The position numbers were made by a program, and so were the translations under genes. From PLA3 sp964592235 (GTDB lineage Bacteria > Planctomycetota > Phycisphaerae > UBA1845 > UTPLA1), in NCBI GenBank assembly GCA_964592235.1, contig CAZQCF010000008.1:62001-126000 (forward strand): 64,000 nt of DNA, given 5' to 3'. Below the pieces are notes generated by a model. That model was not told the DNA's origin. It worked only from the letters and a program-made list of their open reading frames with translations, and ran no database searches. This document shows, piece by piece, positions 17,496 through 26,016 of the stretch; position 1 is the first letter of the stretch; every line of letters begins with the position of its first letter.

Positions 17496-17523
17496 TTGAC
17501 CGACGCCCGGCGTGTGCTATGTT
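17496..17523 (+). promoter_or_regulatory. Sigma-70-type promoter of the AT-rich islet
   Basis: TTGACC (17496-17501) and TATGTT (17518-17523) are separated by 16 bases, with a run of T upstream. The expected start is near 17530. About 50 bases downstream is AAAGGAGGTG (17579-17588), close to a perfect Shine-Dalgarno match, followed in frame only by a 5-codon GTG...TAA mini-ORF. Confidence 0.6.
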
Positions 17524-17621
17524 GTGTTGGGATTGTTTCAATGCCGCAACGCGAGTACTTGGCGTGACTACTGACGGGAAAGGAGGTGTGATTAAGAAAA
17601 ACTAATATTAGAGCGAATGGT

Positions 17622-17714
17622 ATGGCGGCCGCTTTCTTTCATGAACTTGAAGGTAAGCGGCGTTTGTATTTGGAAACATGGACTCAGCATAGAGTAGAAA
17701 GAAAAAGGGATTAA
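17622..17714 (+). CDS. Possible 30-residue small protein upstream of the orphan gene
   Basis: An ATG at 17622 opens 30 codons (MAAAFFHELEGKRRLYLETW...) that stop two bases before the ATG of the 110-aa gene. The peptide is basic and helix-prone, with no membrane segment. The spacing suggests a leader peptide or a small partner translated with the next gene. The strong SD at 17579 is too far for direct use (about 33 bases), so initiation is uncertain. No homology is recognised. Confidence 0.35.
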   Translation: MAAAFFHELEGKRRLYLETWTQHRVERKRD

Positions 17715-17716
17715 TT

Positions 17717-18049
17717 ATGTGTCGTGAATGTCCAAATTCGAAGAATAAGCCCAATAGATTAGATTATTTCCCGATTTCATTTCATGCTCGCCAAATGCTA
17801 AAGGAACGATACCCGCAAACAGTCATTCCGATGTCTGATTCTGATTTCGACTTAATAAAGGTCCTTCGATCGTCGCAGGTTCTTGGTTACGACCCATCAA
17901 CATCGGGCTTACACTTGGAGGTTTCGGGCACGCCGATGATTGCTGTAGTAGTTCATGATACTGTAGTGACTTTTTTCGCCAAAGATCAGGCGATAAGCAA
18001 CCTAAAGAACAAAGGCTGGCTTTTTACGAATCGCTATGACGCAGCCTGA
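17717..18049 (+). CDS. AT-rich orphan protein, 110 residues
   Basis: Unrecognised protein starting MCRECPNSKN, with a CxxC pair at residues 2 and 5. The middle 'ISFHARQMLKERYPQ' recalls the His-Ala-Arg...Arg stretch that opens DUF4258-like small domains, and the end is strand-rich ('MIAVVVHDTVVTFFAKDQ'). This likeness is weak. Base composition and codons (AGA, ATA, TTA) differ sharply from every neighbour, which points to recent transfer. A promoter lies upstream and a long hairpin downstream, so it looks like a self-contained cassette. A small toxin-like or regulatory role is possible but unsupported. Confidence 0.6.
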   Translation: MCRECPNSKNKPNRLDYFPISFHARQMLKERYPQTVIPMSDSDFDLIKVLRSSQVLGYDPSTSGLHLEVSGTPMIAVVVHDTVVTFFAKDQAISNLKNKGWLFTNRYDAA

Positions 18050-18067
18050 TTGATTCAATTCAGTAAG

Positions 18068-18117
18068 GGGGCGGCAAGCATATCGATGTAGCGCTTAATT
18101 GGTTGCTTGCCGCTCCC
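18068..18117. terminator. Long hairpin after the orphan gene
   Basis: The arms GCGGCAAGCA (18071-18080) and TGCTTGCCGC (18104-18113) are perfect 10-bp complements, extended by flanking GGG/CCC with one mismatch, around a 23-base loop. It lies between the convergent orphan gene and the mutase gene. Termination is the simplest reading; it could also mark an end of the inserted islet. Confidence 0.5.
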
Positions 18118-18221
18118 AAACAGATCAGTCCGAAGCGCTTTGTCTCACCCTTGGTTTTAGGAAAAATTTTGGAGTTTCCGCAAGAAACGTCAAGCCCCAG
18201 TACTCAAGCCTCAAGCCCTTA

Positions 18222-19841
18222 TCAAAACACCTGCCCCGTGTCGAACCGTCCCAGCGATGCCTCCAGCGCCTGCATCATCTCGCCCACCGTCGCGTACGCC
18301 TTCGCCCCCGCGATCAGGGCTTCCATCACGTTCACGCCCGCGCGGGCGTCATCCGTAATCCGCTTCAGCGCCGCCTTCACCGCCGCATCGTTGCGCCCGG
18401 CCTTCATCCTCTTCAAATCGGCGATGACTTCGTGCTCTACCGCGTCGGGAATCTTCAGCATGTCGATCCGCGGGCCGTCATCGTCCGTGTAGTCCGTCAC
18501 GCCGACGAGCTTCTTGTCGCCCCGCTCGACCGCCGCGCTGTAGCGATAGGCAGCATCGGCAATCTCGCGCCGCACGTACCCGTTCTCAATCGCGGCGATC
18601 ATCCCGCCCATCTCGTCGATGTGCTCAATGTACTCGCGGGCCTCCGCCTCCAACTGATTCGTCAGTGCCTCGACGAAGTAGCTCCCACCGAGCGGATCGA
18701 CCACGTTCGTCACGCCCGTTTCGCACGCCAGCACCTGCTGTGTGCGCAGCGCCAGCGTCACCGCGTGCTCGGTCGGCAGGCACACCGTTTCGTCCATGCT
18801 GTTCGTGTGCAGACTCTGGCAGCCGCCCAGCACCGCCGCCATCGCCTGATACGCAACTCGCATCAGATTCACATGCGGCTGCTTGGAATACAGGCTGCAA
18901 CCGGCCGTCTGCGCGTGGAAGCGCAGCCACATCGACCGCTCGTTCTTCGCGCCAAATCGCTCTTTCATGTACCAAGCCCACAGCCGCCGGGCCGCGCGGA
19001 ACTTGGCGATCTCCTCGAAGAAGTCGTTGTGACTGTTGAAGAAAAAGCTCAACCGCGGCGCGAATGCGTCGATGTCCATGCCCCGATCGACGCACGCCTG
19101 GGCATAGGCCAGACCGTCGCCGAGGGTAAACGCCAGCTCCTGACCGGCCGTCGAACCGGCCTCGCGGATGTGATAGCCGCTGACGCTCACGGCGTTGTAT
19201 TGGGGCAGCTCCTTCTGACAGAACTCGATTGTGTCCACCACCAGTCGCACGCTCTCGGACGGCGGAAAGACGAACTCATTCTGCGCGTGGAACTCCTTGA
19301 GAATGTCGTTCTGGCAGGTGCCGCGGAGATTCTTGCGGGGCACGCCCTGCTTGTCGGCCGTGGCGACGTAAAAGGCGATGAGAATGGCTGCCGGCGCGTT
19401 GATGGTCATGGAGACGCTGACGCCGCCGAGGTCGATGCCGCCGAACAGCACTTCGTAGTCGGCCAGCGAGGAGATGGCGACGCCGCAACGACCGACCTCG
19501 CCGAGCGAAAGCGGGTCATCGGCATCGCGGCCCATGAGCGTCGGCAGGTCGAAGGCCGTGGACAGGCCGGTCTGCCCGCGCGAGAGCAGAAACTTGAATC
19601 GCTCATTGGTCTGTCGGGCGCTGCCGAACCCGGCAAACTGCCGCATGGTCCACAGCTTCCCCCGGTACATATCGGGGTGCACGCCGCGCGTGAACGGATA
19701 CTGCCCTGGGTCGCCCAGGTGCGTTTCGTAGTCCACCTCGGCGGTATCCTGCGGCCCGTAGACCGTCTGCAGGGGCCTGCCGGACATAGTGGTGTGCGGG
19801 CCGATTTCACCGGGGTGGACGTCGGTTTGCGTTGGTCTCAT
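18222..19841 (-). CDS. Acyl-CoA mutase large subunit, methylmalonyl/isobutyryl-CoA mutase family
   Basis: A B12-dependent carbon-skeleton mutase catalytic subunit, 539 residues from ATG 19841, which follows GAGGAA. Only the TIM-barrel domain is present ('RGQTGLSTAFDLPTLMGRD', 'VSVSGYHIREAGSTAGQEL', 'QSLHTNSMDETVCLPTEHA', 'NVVDPLGGSYFVEALT'). The cobalamin-binding domain is missing and must be a separate protein, not found in this window. At the position of the methylmalonyl-CoA-binding Arg207 the sequence reads 'HAQNEF' with Gln at about residue 187, and the N-terminal 'MYRGKLWTMRQFAGFG' also favours the isobutyryl-CoA mutase branch. The exact substrate is unresolved. Confidence 0.92.
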   Translation of the reverse strand: MRPTQTDVHPGEIGPHTTMSGRPLQTVYGPQDTAEVDYETHLGDPGQYPFTRGVHPDMYRGKLWTMRQFAGFGSARQTNERFKFLLSRGQTGLSTAFDLPTLMGRDADDPLSLGEVGRCGVAISSLADYEVLFGGIDLGGVSVSMTINAPAAILIAFYVATADKQGVPRKNLRGTCQNDILKEFHAQNEFVFPPSESVRLVVDTIEFCQKELPQYNAVSVSGYHIREAGSTAGQELAFTLGDGLAYAQACVDRGMDIDAFAPRLSFFFNSHNDFFEEIAKFRAARRLWAWYMKERFGAKNERSMWLRFHAQTAGCSLYSKQPHVNLMRVAYQAMAAVLGGCQSLHTNSMDETVCLPTEHAVTLALRTQQVLACETGVTNVVDPLGGSYFVEALTNQLEAEAREYIEHIDEMGGMIAAIENGYVRREIADAAYRYSAAVERGDKKLVGVTDYTDDDGPRIDMLKIPDAVEHEVIADLKRMKAGRNDAAVKAALKRITDDARAGVNVMEALIAGAKAYATVGEMMQALEASLGRFDTGQVF

Positions 19842-19954
19842 TAAGCGTTCCTCGGAAAGCAAGGCATTGTAATGGTGTCTCCAAATGATGAAAACAGGCA
19901 AGGCGCCCGAAGCCATGACAGCGAGACGGCCTCCCACGGATCGGAAGTAATGCA

Positions 19955-19984
19955 TTGGCAATGGGTTCGGGCGTCTGGTAGAAT
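19955..19984 (+). promoter_or_regulatory. Probable sigma-70 promoter of smc
   Basis: TTGGCA (19955-19960) and TAGAAT (19979-19984) are 18 bases apart in the 299-base gap between the divergent mutase and smc genes. The expected start, near 19991, would give a leader of about 150 bases. I see no other feature in this gap. Confidence 0.5.
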
Positions 19985-20140
19985 GCCTGCTTCACCCGGC
20001 GCGAATCGCGGCTGGGCGTCTGACAATCAATCTGGGGCGGATGGGCAGGAGGCCCGACCGCGCAGCGGTGAACGATTCGATTCACGGTTGCGCCACGCAG
20101 CACAAACCGGCCAAGGCAGCACGGAGGCTAGGCTTCTTTC

Positions 20141-23100
20141 ATGATTCTCAAGCGACTCACGGCGACGGGCTTCAAGAGCTTCGCGGATAAGACCGAATTC
20201 GATTTCGGCGGCGGCATCACCTGCATCGTCGGGCCGAACGGTTGCGGCAAGTCAAACGTCGTCGACGCCATCAAGTGGGTGCTTGGTGAGCAGTCCGCCA
20301 AGAGCCTGCGCGGCAAGCAGATGATGGACGTCATCTTCAACGGCTCGGGCACGCGCAAGAGCCTCGGCATGGCCCAGGTCGATCTCACGTTCGACAATTC
20401 CGACGGCCGCCTCCCGACCGACCAGACCGAAGTGACCGTCTCGCGTCGCTTGTATCGCAGCGGCGAGAGCGAGTACCTGTTGAACAAGCAGGTGTGCCGA
20501 TTGAAAGACATCCGCGAGTTGTTCCTCGACACCGGCATCGGCGTCGATGCCTACAGCGTGATCGAGCAGGGTCGCGTTGATGTGTTGCTTCAGGCGAACC
20601 CGGCCGAGCGGCGGCTGATCTTCGAAGAGGCCGCGGGCATCAGCAAGTACAAGGTTCGCAAGAAAGAGGCGCAGCGCCGGCTGGAGCGCGTGAATCAAAA
20701 CCTGCTCCGCGTCCAGGACATCGTCGAGGAAGTCGAAAAGCGTCTGCGAAGCGTGAAGCTGGCCGCGGGCAAGGCCCGAAACTATCAGGCATACGTTCAG
20801 GAATTGCGCGAGCTGCGCAGCCGATACGCCCTCGCCGAGTATCACCGCCTTCGTGAGGGGCGCGACGCCGCCGAACGTGAATCGAACGATCTTTCGGATC
20901 GCGCGACCCAGCTGCGCACCGACCTGTCGAACAACGAAGCGCGCAGCAGCGACGCCAACGTCGGCATCGTCGATCTCGAGCGGGCCATTTCACTCACCGA
21001 AAACCGCCTGCTCACCGCCACCTCACAGATTACCGCGCAGGAAGAGCGCATCGCGGCCGCCGAACGGCGCATCGCCGACCAGAAGGAGCTGCTCGCGCGA
21101 TCGCAGGAGCGACTTGGCGGATTCGACGGACAGGTTGCGTCGCTGGATGACCGGCTCGCCGAGCAGGACGCAATCATCAAGCGGATCGAATCGGAACTGG
21201 CGGCCGTTCACGAAGAGCTGTCGCGCCTGGCCGAGCAGGATCGCACCTGCGCTCACCAGACCAACGAGACGAGCACGCGGCTGGAGGACGAAAAGGCCGG
21301 CATCATTGATCTGCTTCGCCGCACGAGCCAGTTGCACAACGAGATTCAGGGGCTGGACCTGCAACACGAATCGCTCGCGCGGCAGAAGTCCCAGCTCGAC
21401 GAGCGCGACGCAGCCATCGCGACCGAACTGGCCGAGGCGATGGGCAAGCAGCAGGCACACCGCTCGCGGCTCGGCGAGATCGACTCCCTAATCGCCGATC
21501 AAACAGCAAAGCTGAACGAAACGAAGGAAAAGGCCGACGCCGCGGCAAGTCATCGCGTGCAATTGATCGACCAGCTCGCGGCGGCGAAGGAATACCGCAG
21601 CGGCCTGGAAAGCCGGCGGCAGTTGCTTGCCGAGCAGGACCGCAAGCACGAGGGCCTGCTCGCCGGCGCGAGGGAGATACTCGAACGGCGCGACCGCGAC
21701 GAATCGGGCCGCGCATTCAGTTATGTTCGCGGCGCGGTCGGCGAATTGTTCGAGGCCGACGTGGCCCACGCCGGACTGGTCGAAGCGGTCCTCGGCAACT
21801 ACGAAAAATATCTGGTCGTCGCGCTGCGCGAATCGTTGCTGGCCGATCGCGATACGCTGGCTGATCTGTCGGGGCCGGTGCGGGCCTTCTCCCTGGACTG
21901 CGTGCCGCCGCTCGTGAATGGACCCGACCTGTCGAACCAGGAGGGTTTCGTCGCGAAGCTGATCGACTGGGTTCGCTTTCCGGAAGACTGCGCCCAACTC
22001 GCGCGCTACCTGCTGGGCCGGACGTATGTGGTGGAGAGCATCGATGCGGCGCGGCGACTCGCTGCAATGGACCCGGCCGGCGCGCGATTCGTGACGGTTG
22101 AAGGCATCGTCTGGGAACCGGACGGGCGCGTCGGGATCGGCCCGCTCGGCGCGGGGACGGGCCTCATCAGCCGTCGAAGCGAGCTGCGCGAGCTGGCGAA
22201 GGAACTGACCAGCGTCGAGGAGCGCATCACGTCGCTCTCGGAGCAACTGCGTACCAGCGAAAGCGAAGTCAGCCACCTCGAACAGGTGCAGCAGAGCCTG
22301 CGCACGGCGATCTACGAGGCCAACACGCAACGCGTCGAATCCGCCGCGAATCTCGCGACGGTCGACGAAACGGTACGACAATTATCGGATGAGCGGCCGC
22401 TGATCGCGCGCGAAGTGGCCGTACTGGTCGATCAACTCGGCGAGATGCGAACACGGCAGGAGGCCAGCCGCCAATCGCTGACGCAGCTTGAGACGCGCAG
22501 CAGCGAAAGCGAGCGGATGGTCGAGCAGCTGACGGCGACGCTGTCGGAATTGCAGACGCAGCGGCAGCAGATTGGCGAAGCGATCACCAGCGCCAAAGTG
22601 CGCAGCGGTGAGTTGACCCAGCAGCGCGCGGCGGCAAACGAAACCGCGCGGGAGTTGCAGGCGGCGCGCGTGCAGTTGCTGACCGAGCGCGATCAGGCCG
22701 CGCGCGACGTCGTGGAGGCGCAGGAGCGGATTGAACAATCGCAGGGTCAAATGGCCGCCGCGAAGCAGGCGCTGGACGAACACCGCACGCAGCACGCGGC
22801 GCTCTCGCGCGAGGCAGCCGACCTCCGAACGAACCGCGACAACCTGCGCAGCGAGGTCGAGCAATTGGCCATCGACGCGCGACGACTGCGAGGCGAACTG
22901 GAAGCCGTGGAGGCCCAGTTGCACGAGCGGCAATTGAAATTGCAGGAGCTGCGCGTTCGGCTGGAGGACCTTGTCGGCCGCATTCAGGAAGAATTGCACG
23001 TTGACCTGGAGGCGCAGTACGCCGGCTACACGCCGCAGGACGACGAAGACTGGCCCGCGGTCGAAGCGAAAATTGAAGAACTGCGGCAGAAAATCGAGCG

Positions 23101-23719
23101 CCTCGGCAGCGTCAACCTCGACGCGATCGACGAGCAGGGCCAGCTTGAAACGCGACTGGAGTTCCTAACCGGCCAGCTGACCGACCTGCGCACGAGCGAG
23201 AAGCAACTGCTCGAACTGATCGATCGACTGAACGTCGAGTCGCAGCAGCGATTCATCGATACGTTCAAGGGCGTCGCCGAGCATTTTGCCGCGCTTTTCA
23301 AGAAGCTCTTCGGCGGCGGCAAGGCCGAGCTGCTGCTCATGGACGAAGCCGACGTGCTGGAATGCGGCATCGAAATCGTCGCCCGCCCGCCGGGAAAGGA
23401 ACCGCAAAGTATCAGCCTGCTCTCCGGCGGCGAAAAGACCATGACCGCCATCGCCCTGCTGATGGCCGTGTTCCGACATCGCCCGTCGCCGTTCGTGCTG
23501 CTCGACGAAGTCGACGCGGCGCTGGACGAGGCGAACAACGTGCGCTTCAACCACGTCGTGGAAGAGTTCTCGAAGATCTCGCAATTCATCGTCATTACCC
23601 ACTCGAAACGCACGATGAGCATCGCTGACACCATGTACGGCGTCACGATGCAGGAGGCGGGCGTCTCCAAGCGCGTCAGCGTTCGGTTCGACGACGAACA
23701 GCAAAAAGCCTCGGCCTGA
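20141..23719 (+). CDS. smc: Chromosome segregation ATPase SMC
   Basis: Condensin-type SMC protein, 1192 residues, full length. The N-terminal head has Walker A 'GPNGCGKSNVVDAIKW' (about 31-46). Two long coiled coils (about 170-500 and 680-1020) flank a hinge around 520-660 ('GRAFSYVRGAVGELFEAD' onward). The C-terminal head has the ABC signature 'LLSGGEKTMTAIALLMAVF' and Walker B 'PFVLLDEVDAALDEANN'. It organises and segregates the chromosome, normally with ScpA and ScpB; neither gene is in this window. ATG 20141 gives the family's usual 'MILKRLTATGFKSFAD' start. Confidence 0.98.
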   Translation: MILKRLTATGFKSFADKTEFDFGGGITCIVGPNGCGKSNVVDAIKWVLGEQSAKSLRGKQMMDVIFNGSGTRKSLGMAQVDLTFDNSDGRLPTDQTEVTVSRRLYRSGESEYLLNKQVCRLKDIRELFLDTGIGVDAYSVIEQGRVDVLLQANPAERRLIFEEAAGISKYKVRKKEAQRRLERVNQNLLRVQDIVEEVEKRLRSVKLAAGKARNYQAYVQELRELRSRYALAEYHRLREGRDAAERESNDLSDRATQLRTDLSNNEARSSDANVGIVDLERAISLTENRLLTATSQITAQEERIAAAERRIADQKELLARSQERLGGFDGQVASLDDRLAEQDAIIKRIESELAAVHEELSRLAEQDRTCAHQTNETSTRLEDEKAGIIDLLRRTSQLHNEIQGLDLQHESLARQKSQLDERDAAIATELAEAMGKQQAHRSRLGEIDSLIADQTAKLNETKEKADAAASHRVQLIDQLAAAKEYRSGLESRRQLLAEQDRKHEGLLAGAREILERRDRDESGRAFSYVRGAVGELFEADVAHAGLVEAVLGNYEKYLVVALRESLLADRDTLADLSGPVRAFSLDCVPPLVNGPDLSNQEGFVAKLIDWVRFPEDCAQLARYLLGRTYVVESIDAARRLAAMDPAGARFVTVEGIVWEPDGRVGIGPLGAGTGLISRRSELRELAKELTSVEERITSLSEQLRTSESEVSHLEQVQQSLRTAIYEANTQRVESAANLATVDETVRQLSDERPLIAREVAVLVDQLGEMRTRQEASRQSLTQLETRSSESERMVEQLTATLSELQTQRQQIGEAITSAKVRSGELTQQRAAANETARELQAARVQLLTERDQAARDVVEAQERIEQSQGQMAAAKQALDEHRTQHAALSREAADLRTNRDNLRSEVEQLAIDARRLRGELEAVEAQLHERQLKLQELRVRLEDLVGRIQEELHVDLEAQYAGYTPQDDEDWPAVEAKIEELRQKIERLGSVNLDAIDEQGQLETRLEFLTGQLTDLRTSEKQLLELIDRLNVESQQRFIDTFKGVAEHFAALFKKLFGGGKAELLLMDEADVLECGIEIVARPPGKEPQSISLLSGGEKTMTAIALLMAVFRHRPSPFVLLDEVDAALDEANNVRFNHVVEEFSKISQFIVITHSKRTMSIADTMYGVTMQEAGVSKRVSVRFDDEQQKASA

Positions 23720-23753
23720 TCGGCATCGGTCCTGCCAACGCAATTCGTGTATC

Positions 23754-25928
23754 ATGGGCGCCATGCCCGTCTCGCGATTCGCCGATGCTTGGTCGCGCTT
23801 CCAGCAGCCCCTCCCCAAACCCGCAGCGCGCTGGAGCCGGCTCTTCGGCCTCGGCGTGCTGGTCGGTGTCCTCGGTGGTCTCGCCGCCGCGGCCTTTGAA
23901 TGGTCGCTCCATCACGCCACCCATTTCCTGGTCGGCCGTGTCACGCATCTCGGCTCGCCCGATGTCCTTCGATTCGACTGGCGCGTGCTGGTCCTGCCCG
24001 CGGTCGGCGGCATGATTTCCGGTCTGCTTGTGAAGTGGCTTTGCCCCCAGAGCGCCCGCGGCCACGGCACTGATGCCCTGATCCGCGCGTTTCATCACCG
24101 TCAGGGCGCGCTCCCCCTTCGCGGTCCGGCCGTGAAAGCCGTCGCCAACATCGCTGTTCTCTCCTGCGGCGGCTCAACGGGACCCGAAGGCCCTAATGCG
24201 GCACTGGGCGCTTCCATCGGTTCGGCCGTCGGCGGCGTTTTCCGGCTCGCGCCGCGCGAGCGACGGGCGATGCTGATCGCCGGTTGCGCCGCGGCCGTCG
24301 GCGCGATCTTCCGCTGCCCGCTCGGCGGCGCGCTGTTTGCTACGAGCGTCTTGTATCAGGAGGAGGAGTTTGAATCCGACGCGATCGTGCCATCGTTCGT
24401 CGCTTCGGTCCTGGGTTACTCCGTCTTCATGACCCTCTGGGGCGGCCTGGGCCGAACGGAGTACCTCATCCGCGGCGCCGACCAACTTGCCTTCGGGTCG
24501 ATTAACGACCTCATCGCCTACGCCGCACTGGGACCACTCTGCGGCCTCGGCGCGATTCTCTTTACGCGCTCGCTGCGACTCGTCGAAGACACCATTATGC
24601 CGCTCGTGCGACTCCCGATCTGGCTCACTCCGGCCCTGGGCGGACTGGCCACCGGCGCGATTGCGTGCGTCTTTCCGCAGGTTATGGACGGGCGCTACGC
24701 ATTCATTCAAGGTGCGGTAGACGGTATGTCCAAGCCCGGCGTCAGCGCTTCCACCTGGGCCGGGCTGCTTGCCCTGATTGTCATCTTCAAGTGTCTCGCA
24801 ACGGCGGCCACGGTCGGCAGCGGCGGGTCCGGCGGCGCGCTGGGGCCGTCCGTCTTTCTTGGCGGCGTCATCGGCGCGTTTCTCGGCGCCATGATTGACG
24901 CGGTTTATCCGGGCATGATGGGTCCGAACGCCGGGCTTCGACCGGCACTGGTCGCCGTCGGCATGGGCGGCGTGCTCGCGGCCACGATGCGCACGCCGCT
25001 GGCCAGCATCGTGATGGTGACGGAGATGACCGGCAGCTTCGGACTGATCGTTCCGCTGATGCTGGTTTGCGTGAGTTCGTACGTCATTGGCCGAAAATGG
25101 GGCTTGAGCCGCGAGCAGGTGCGGACCAGCGTGCAGTCGCCGGCGCACGCAGGCGACGCGATCGTGCGCCTGCTCGAATCGTGGCGCGTCAATGACATCA
25201 TGGACCGCGTCTGGCCCGAGACGATCTCCCCCACCGCGACGTTGCGCGAGATTGTCAGCAAACTGACGCCCGGCACGCGTCCCGTGTTCGCAGTCGCACA
25301 GACCAGGGATCTTCTCGGATTGATCTCCGCGACCGACATCCAGCGCATCATGAACGAGCCGGCGCTCGCCGAGGTGGTCATCGCCTCGGACATGATGACG
25401 CGCAAACTTGTCACGGTGCAGGCCGACGACGACGTCTATGCGGCGCTCGCGGAGTTTCGCCGCAGCGATCACGATGTCCTGCCGGTGATGGACAGCACCC
25501 CCGCGCGGCGCTGGGTCGGCATGTTGAGTCGCCGGCGCATCCTGGAGGCACTGCGCGATCACATGGCCGACGTGCAGCGGCTCATGATCCGCGAGCACGC
25601 GGGCCTCGCGACCGTCGAACAGGATGCACGTCTGGAGCAGCTCGGACTTGGCATCGCGCCCGCGCGGCGCGACCTCGTTCAGCGACTACCCGTGCCGCCT
25701 GATGTCGTCGGTCGATCGCTCCGCGAAGCGGATTTTCGCAGGGCGCACGGCGCGCAAGTCATCGCCATCGAACACGCTGACGGCTCGTTGCAATGCCCGC
25801 CGAGTCTTGACGACCCTCTTCGGGCCGATCAGCGATTGCTCGTCATCGCGCAGGCGAACCCACCTGCAGCGATCAGGGATTCGGCCGGCCCCCCCATCGC
25901 GCGTGTCGGCAACCCGCGCGCGCCCTGA
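23754..25928 (+). CDS. ClC-family chloride channel/antiporter with CBS pair and TrkA-C-like tail
   Basis: A 724-residue membrane protein. The ClC core covers about 25-450, with 'GGSTGPEGPNAALGASIG', where the Glu sits at the gating-glutamate position of H+/Cl- exchangers, and 'GSGGSGGALGPSVFLGG' (the GxFxP-like anion site). Two CBS repeats follow (about 475-600, including 'VLPVMDSTPARRWVGMLSRR'). The last 100 residues resemble a TrkA-C ligand-binding domain ('PPDVVGRSLREADFRRAHGAQVIAIEH'). The tail probably gates transport by nucleotide binding. ATG 23754 is used; ATG 23763 is equally possible. It lies 34 bases after smc. Confidence 0.92.
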   Translation: MGAMPVSRFADAWSRFQQPLPKPAARWSRLFGLGVLVGVLGGLAAAAFEWSLHHATHFLVGRVTHLGSPDVLRFDWRVLVLPAVGGMISGLLVKWLCPQSARGHGTDALIRAFHHRQGALPLRGPAVKAVANIAVLSCGGSTGPEGPNAALGASIGSAVGGVFRLAPRERRAMLIAGCAAAVGAIFRCPLGGALFATSVLYQEEEFESDAIVPSFVASVLGYSVFMTLWGGLGRTEYLIRGADQLAFGSINDLIAYAALGPLCGLGAILFTRSLRLVEDTIMPLVRLPIWLTPALGGLATGAIACVFPQVMDGRYAFIQGAVDGMSKPGVSASTWAGLLALIVIFKCLATAATVGSGGSGGALGPSVFLGGVIGAFLGAMIDAVYPGMMGPNAGLRPALVAVGMGGVLAATMRTPLASIVMVTEMTGSFGLIVPLMLVCVSSYVIGRKWGLSREQVRTSVQSPAHAGDAIVRLLESWRVNDIMDRVWPETISPTATLREIVSKLTPGTRPVFAVAQTRDLLGLISATDIQRIMNEPALAEVVIASDMMTRKLVTVQADDDVYAALAEFRRSDHDVLPVMDSTPARRWVGMLSRRRILEALRDHMADVQRLMIREHAGLATVEQDARLEQLGLGIAPARRDLVQRLPVPPDVVGRSLREADFRRAHGAQVIAIEHADGSLQCPPSLDDPLRADQRLLVIAQANPPAAIRDSAGPPIARVGNPRAP

Positions 25929-25947
25929 TTCACATGCCACGAAAGAA

Positions 25948-25979
25948 CCCCCGATGCAAGCGTCGGCTTGCACCGGGGG
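25948..25979. terminator. Strong bidirectional hairpin
   Basis: CCCCCG-A-TGCAAGC pairs with GCTTGCA-C-CGGGGG around a GTCG loop: a 13-bp stem with one mismatch, between the convergent ClC (+) and PEP-CTERM (-) genes. There is no T-tract on either side. Confidence 0.65.
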
Positions 25980-26016
25980 CATGTTGCGGCAAATCATTCC
26001 GGCCGACTGATCCAGT

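Noticed and set aside
18068..18117. Integron attC site
   Set aside because: The hairpin lacks the GTTRRRY and RYYYAAC core sites and no integrase is present.
18099..19844. 581-codon open frame on the plus strand
   Set aside because: Antisense to the acyl-CoA mutase gene, which shows strong family motifs; no RBS and no known domain in the shadow frame.
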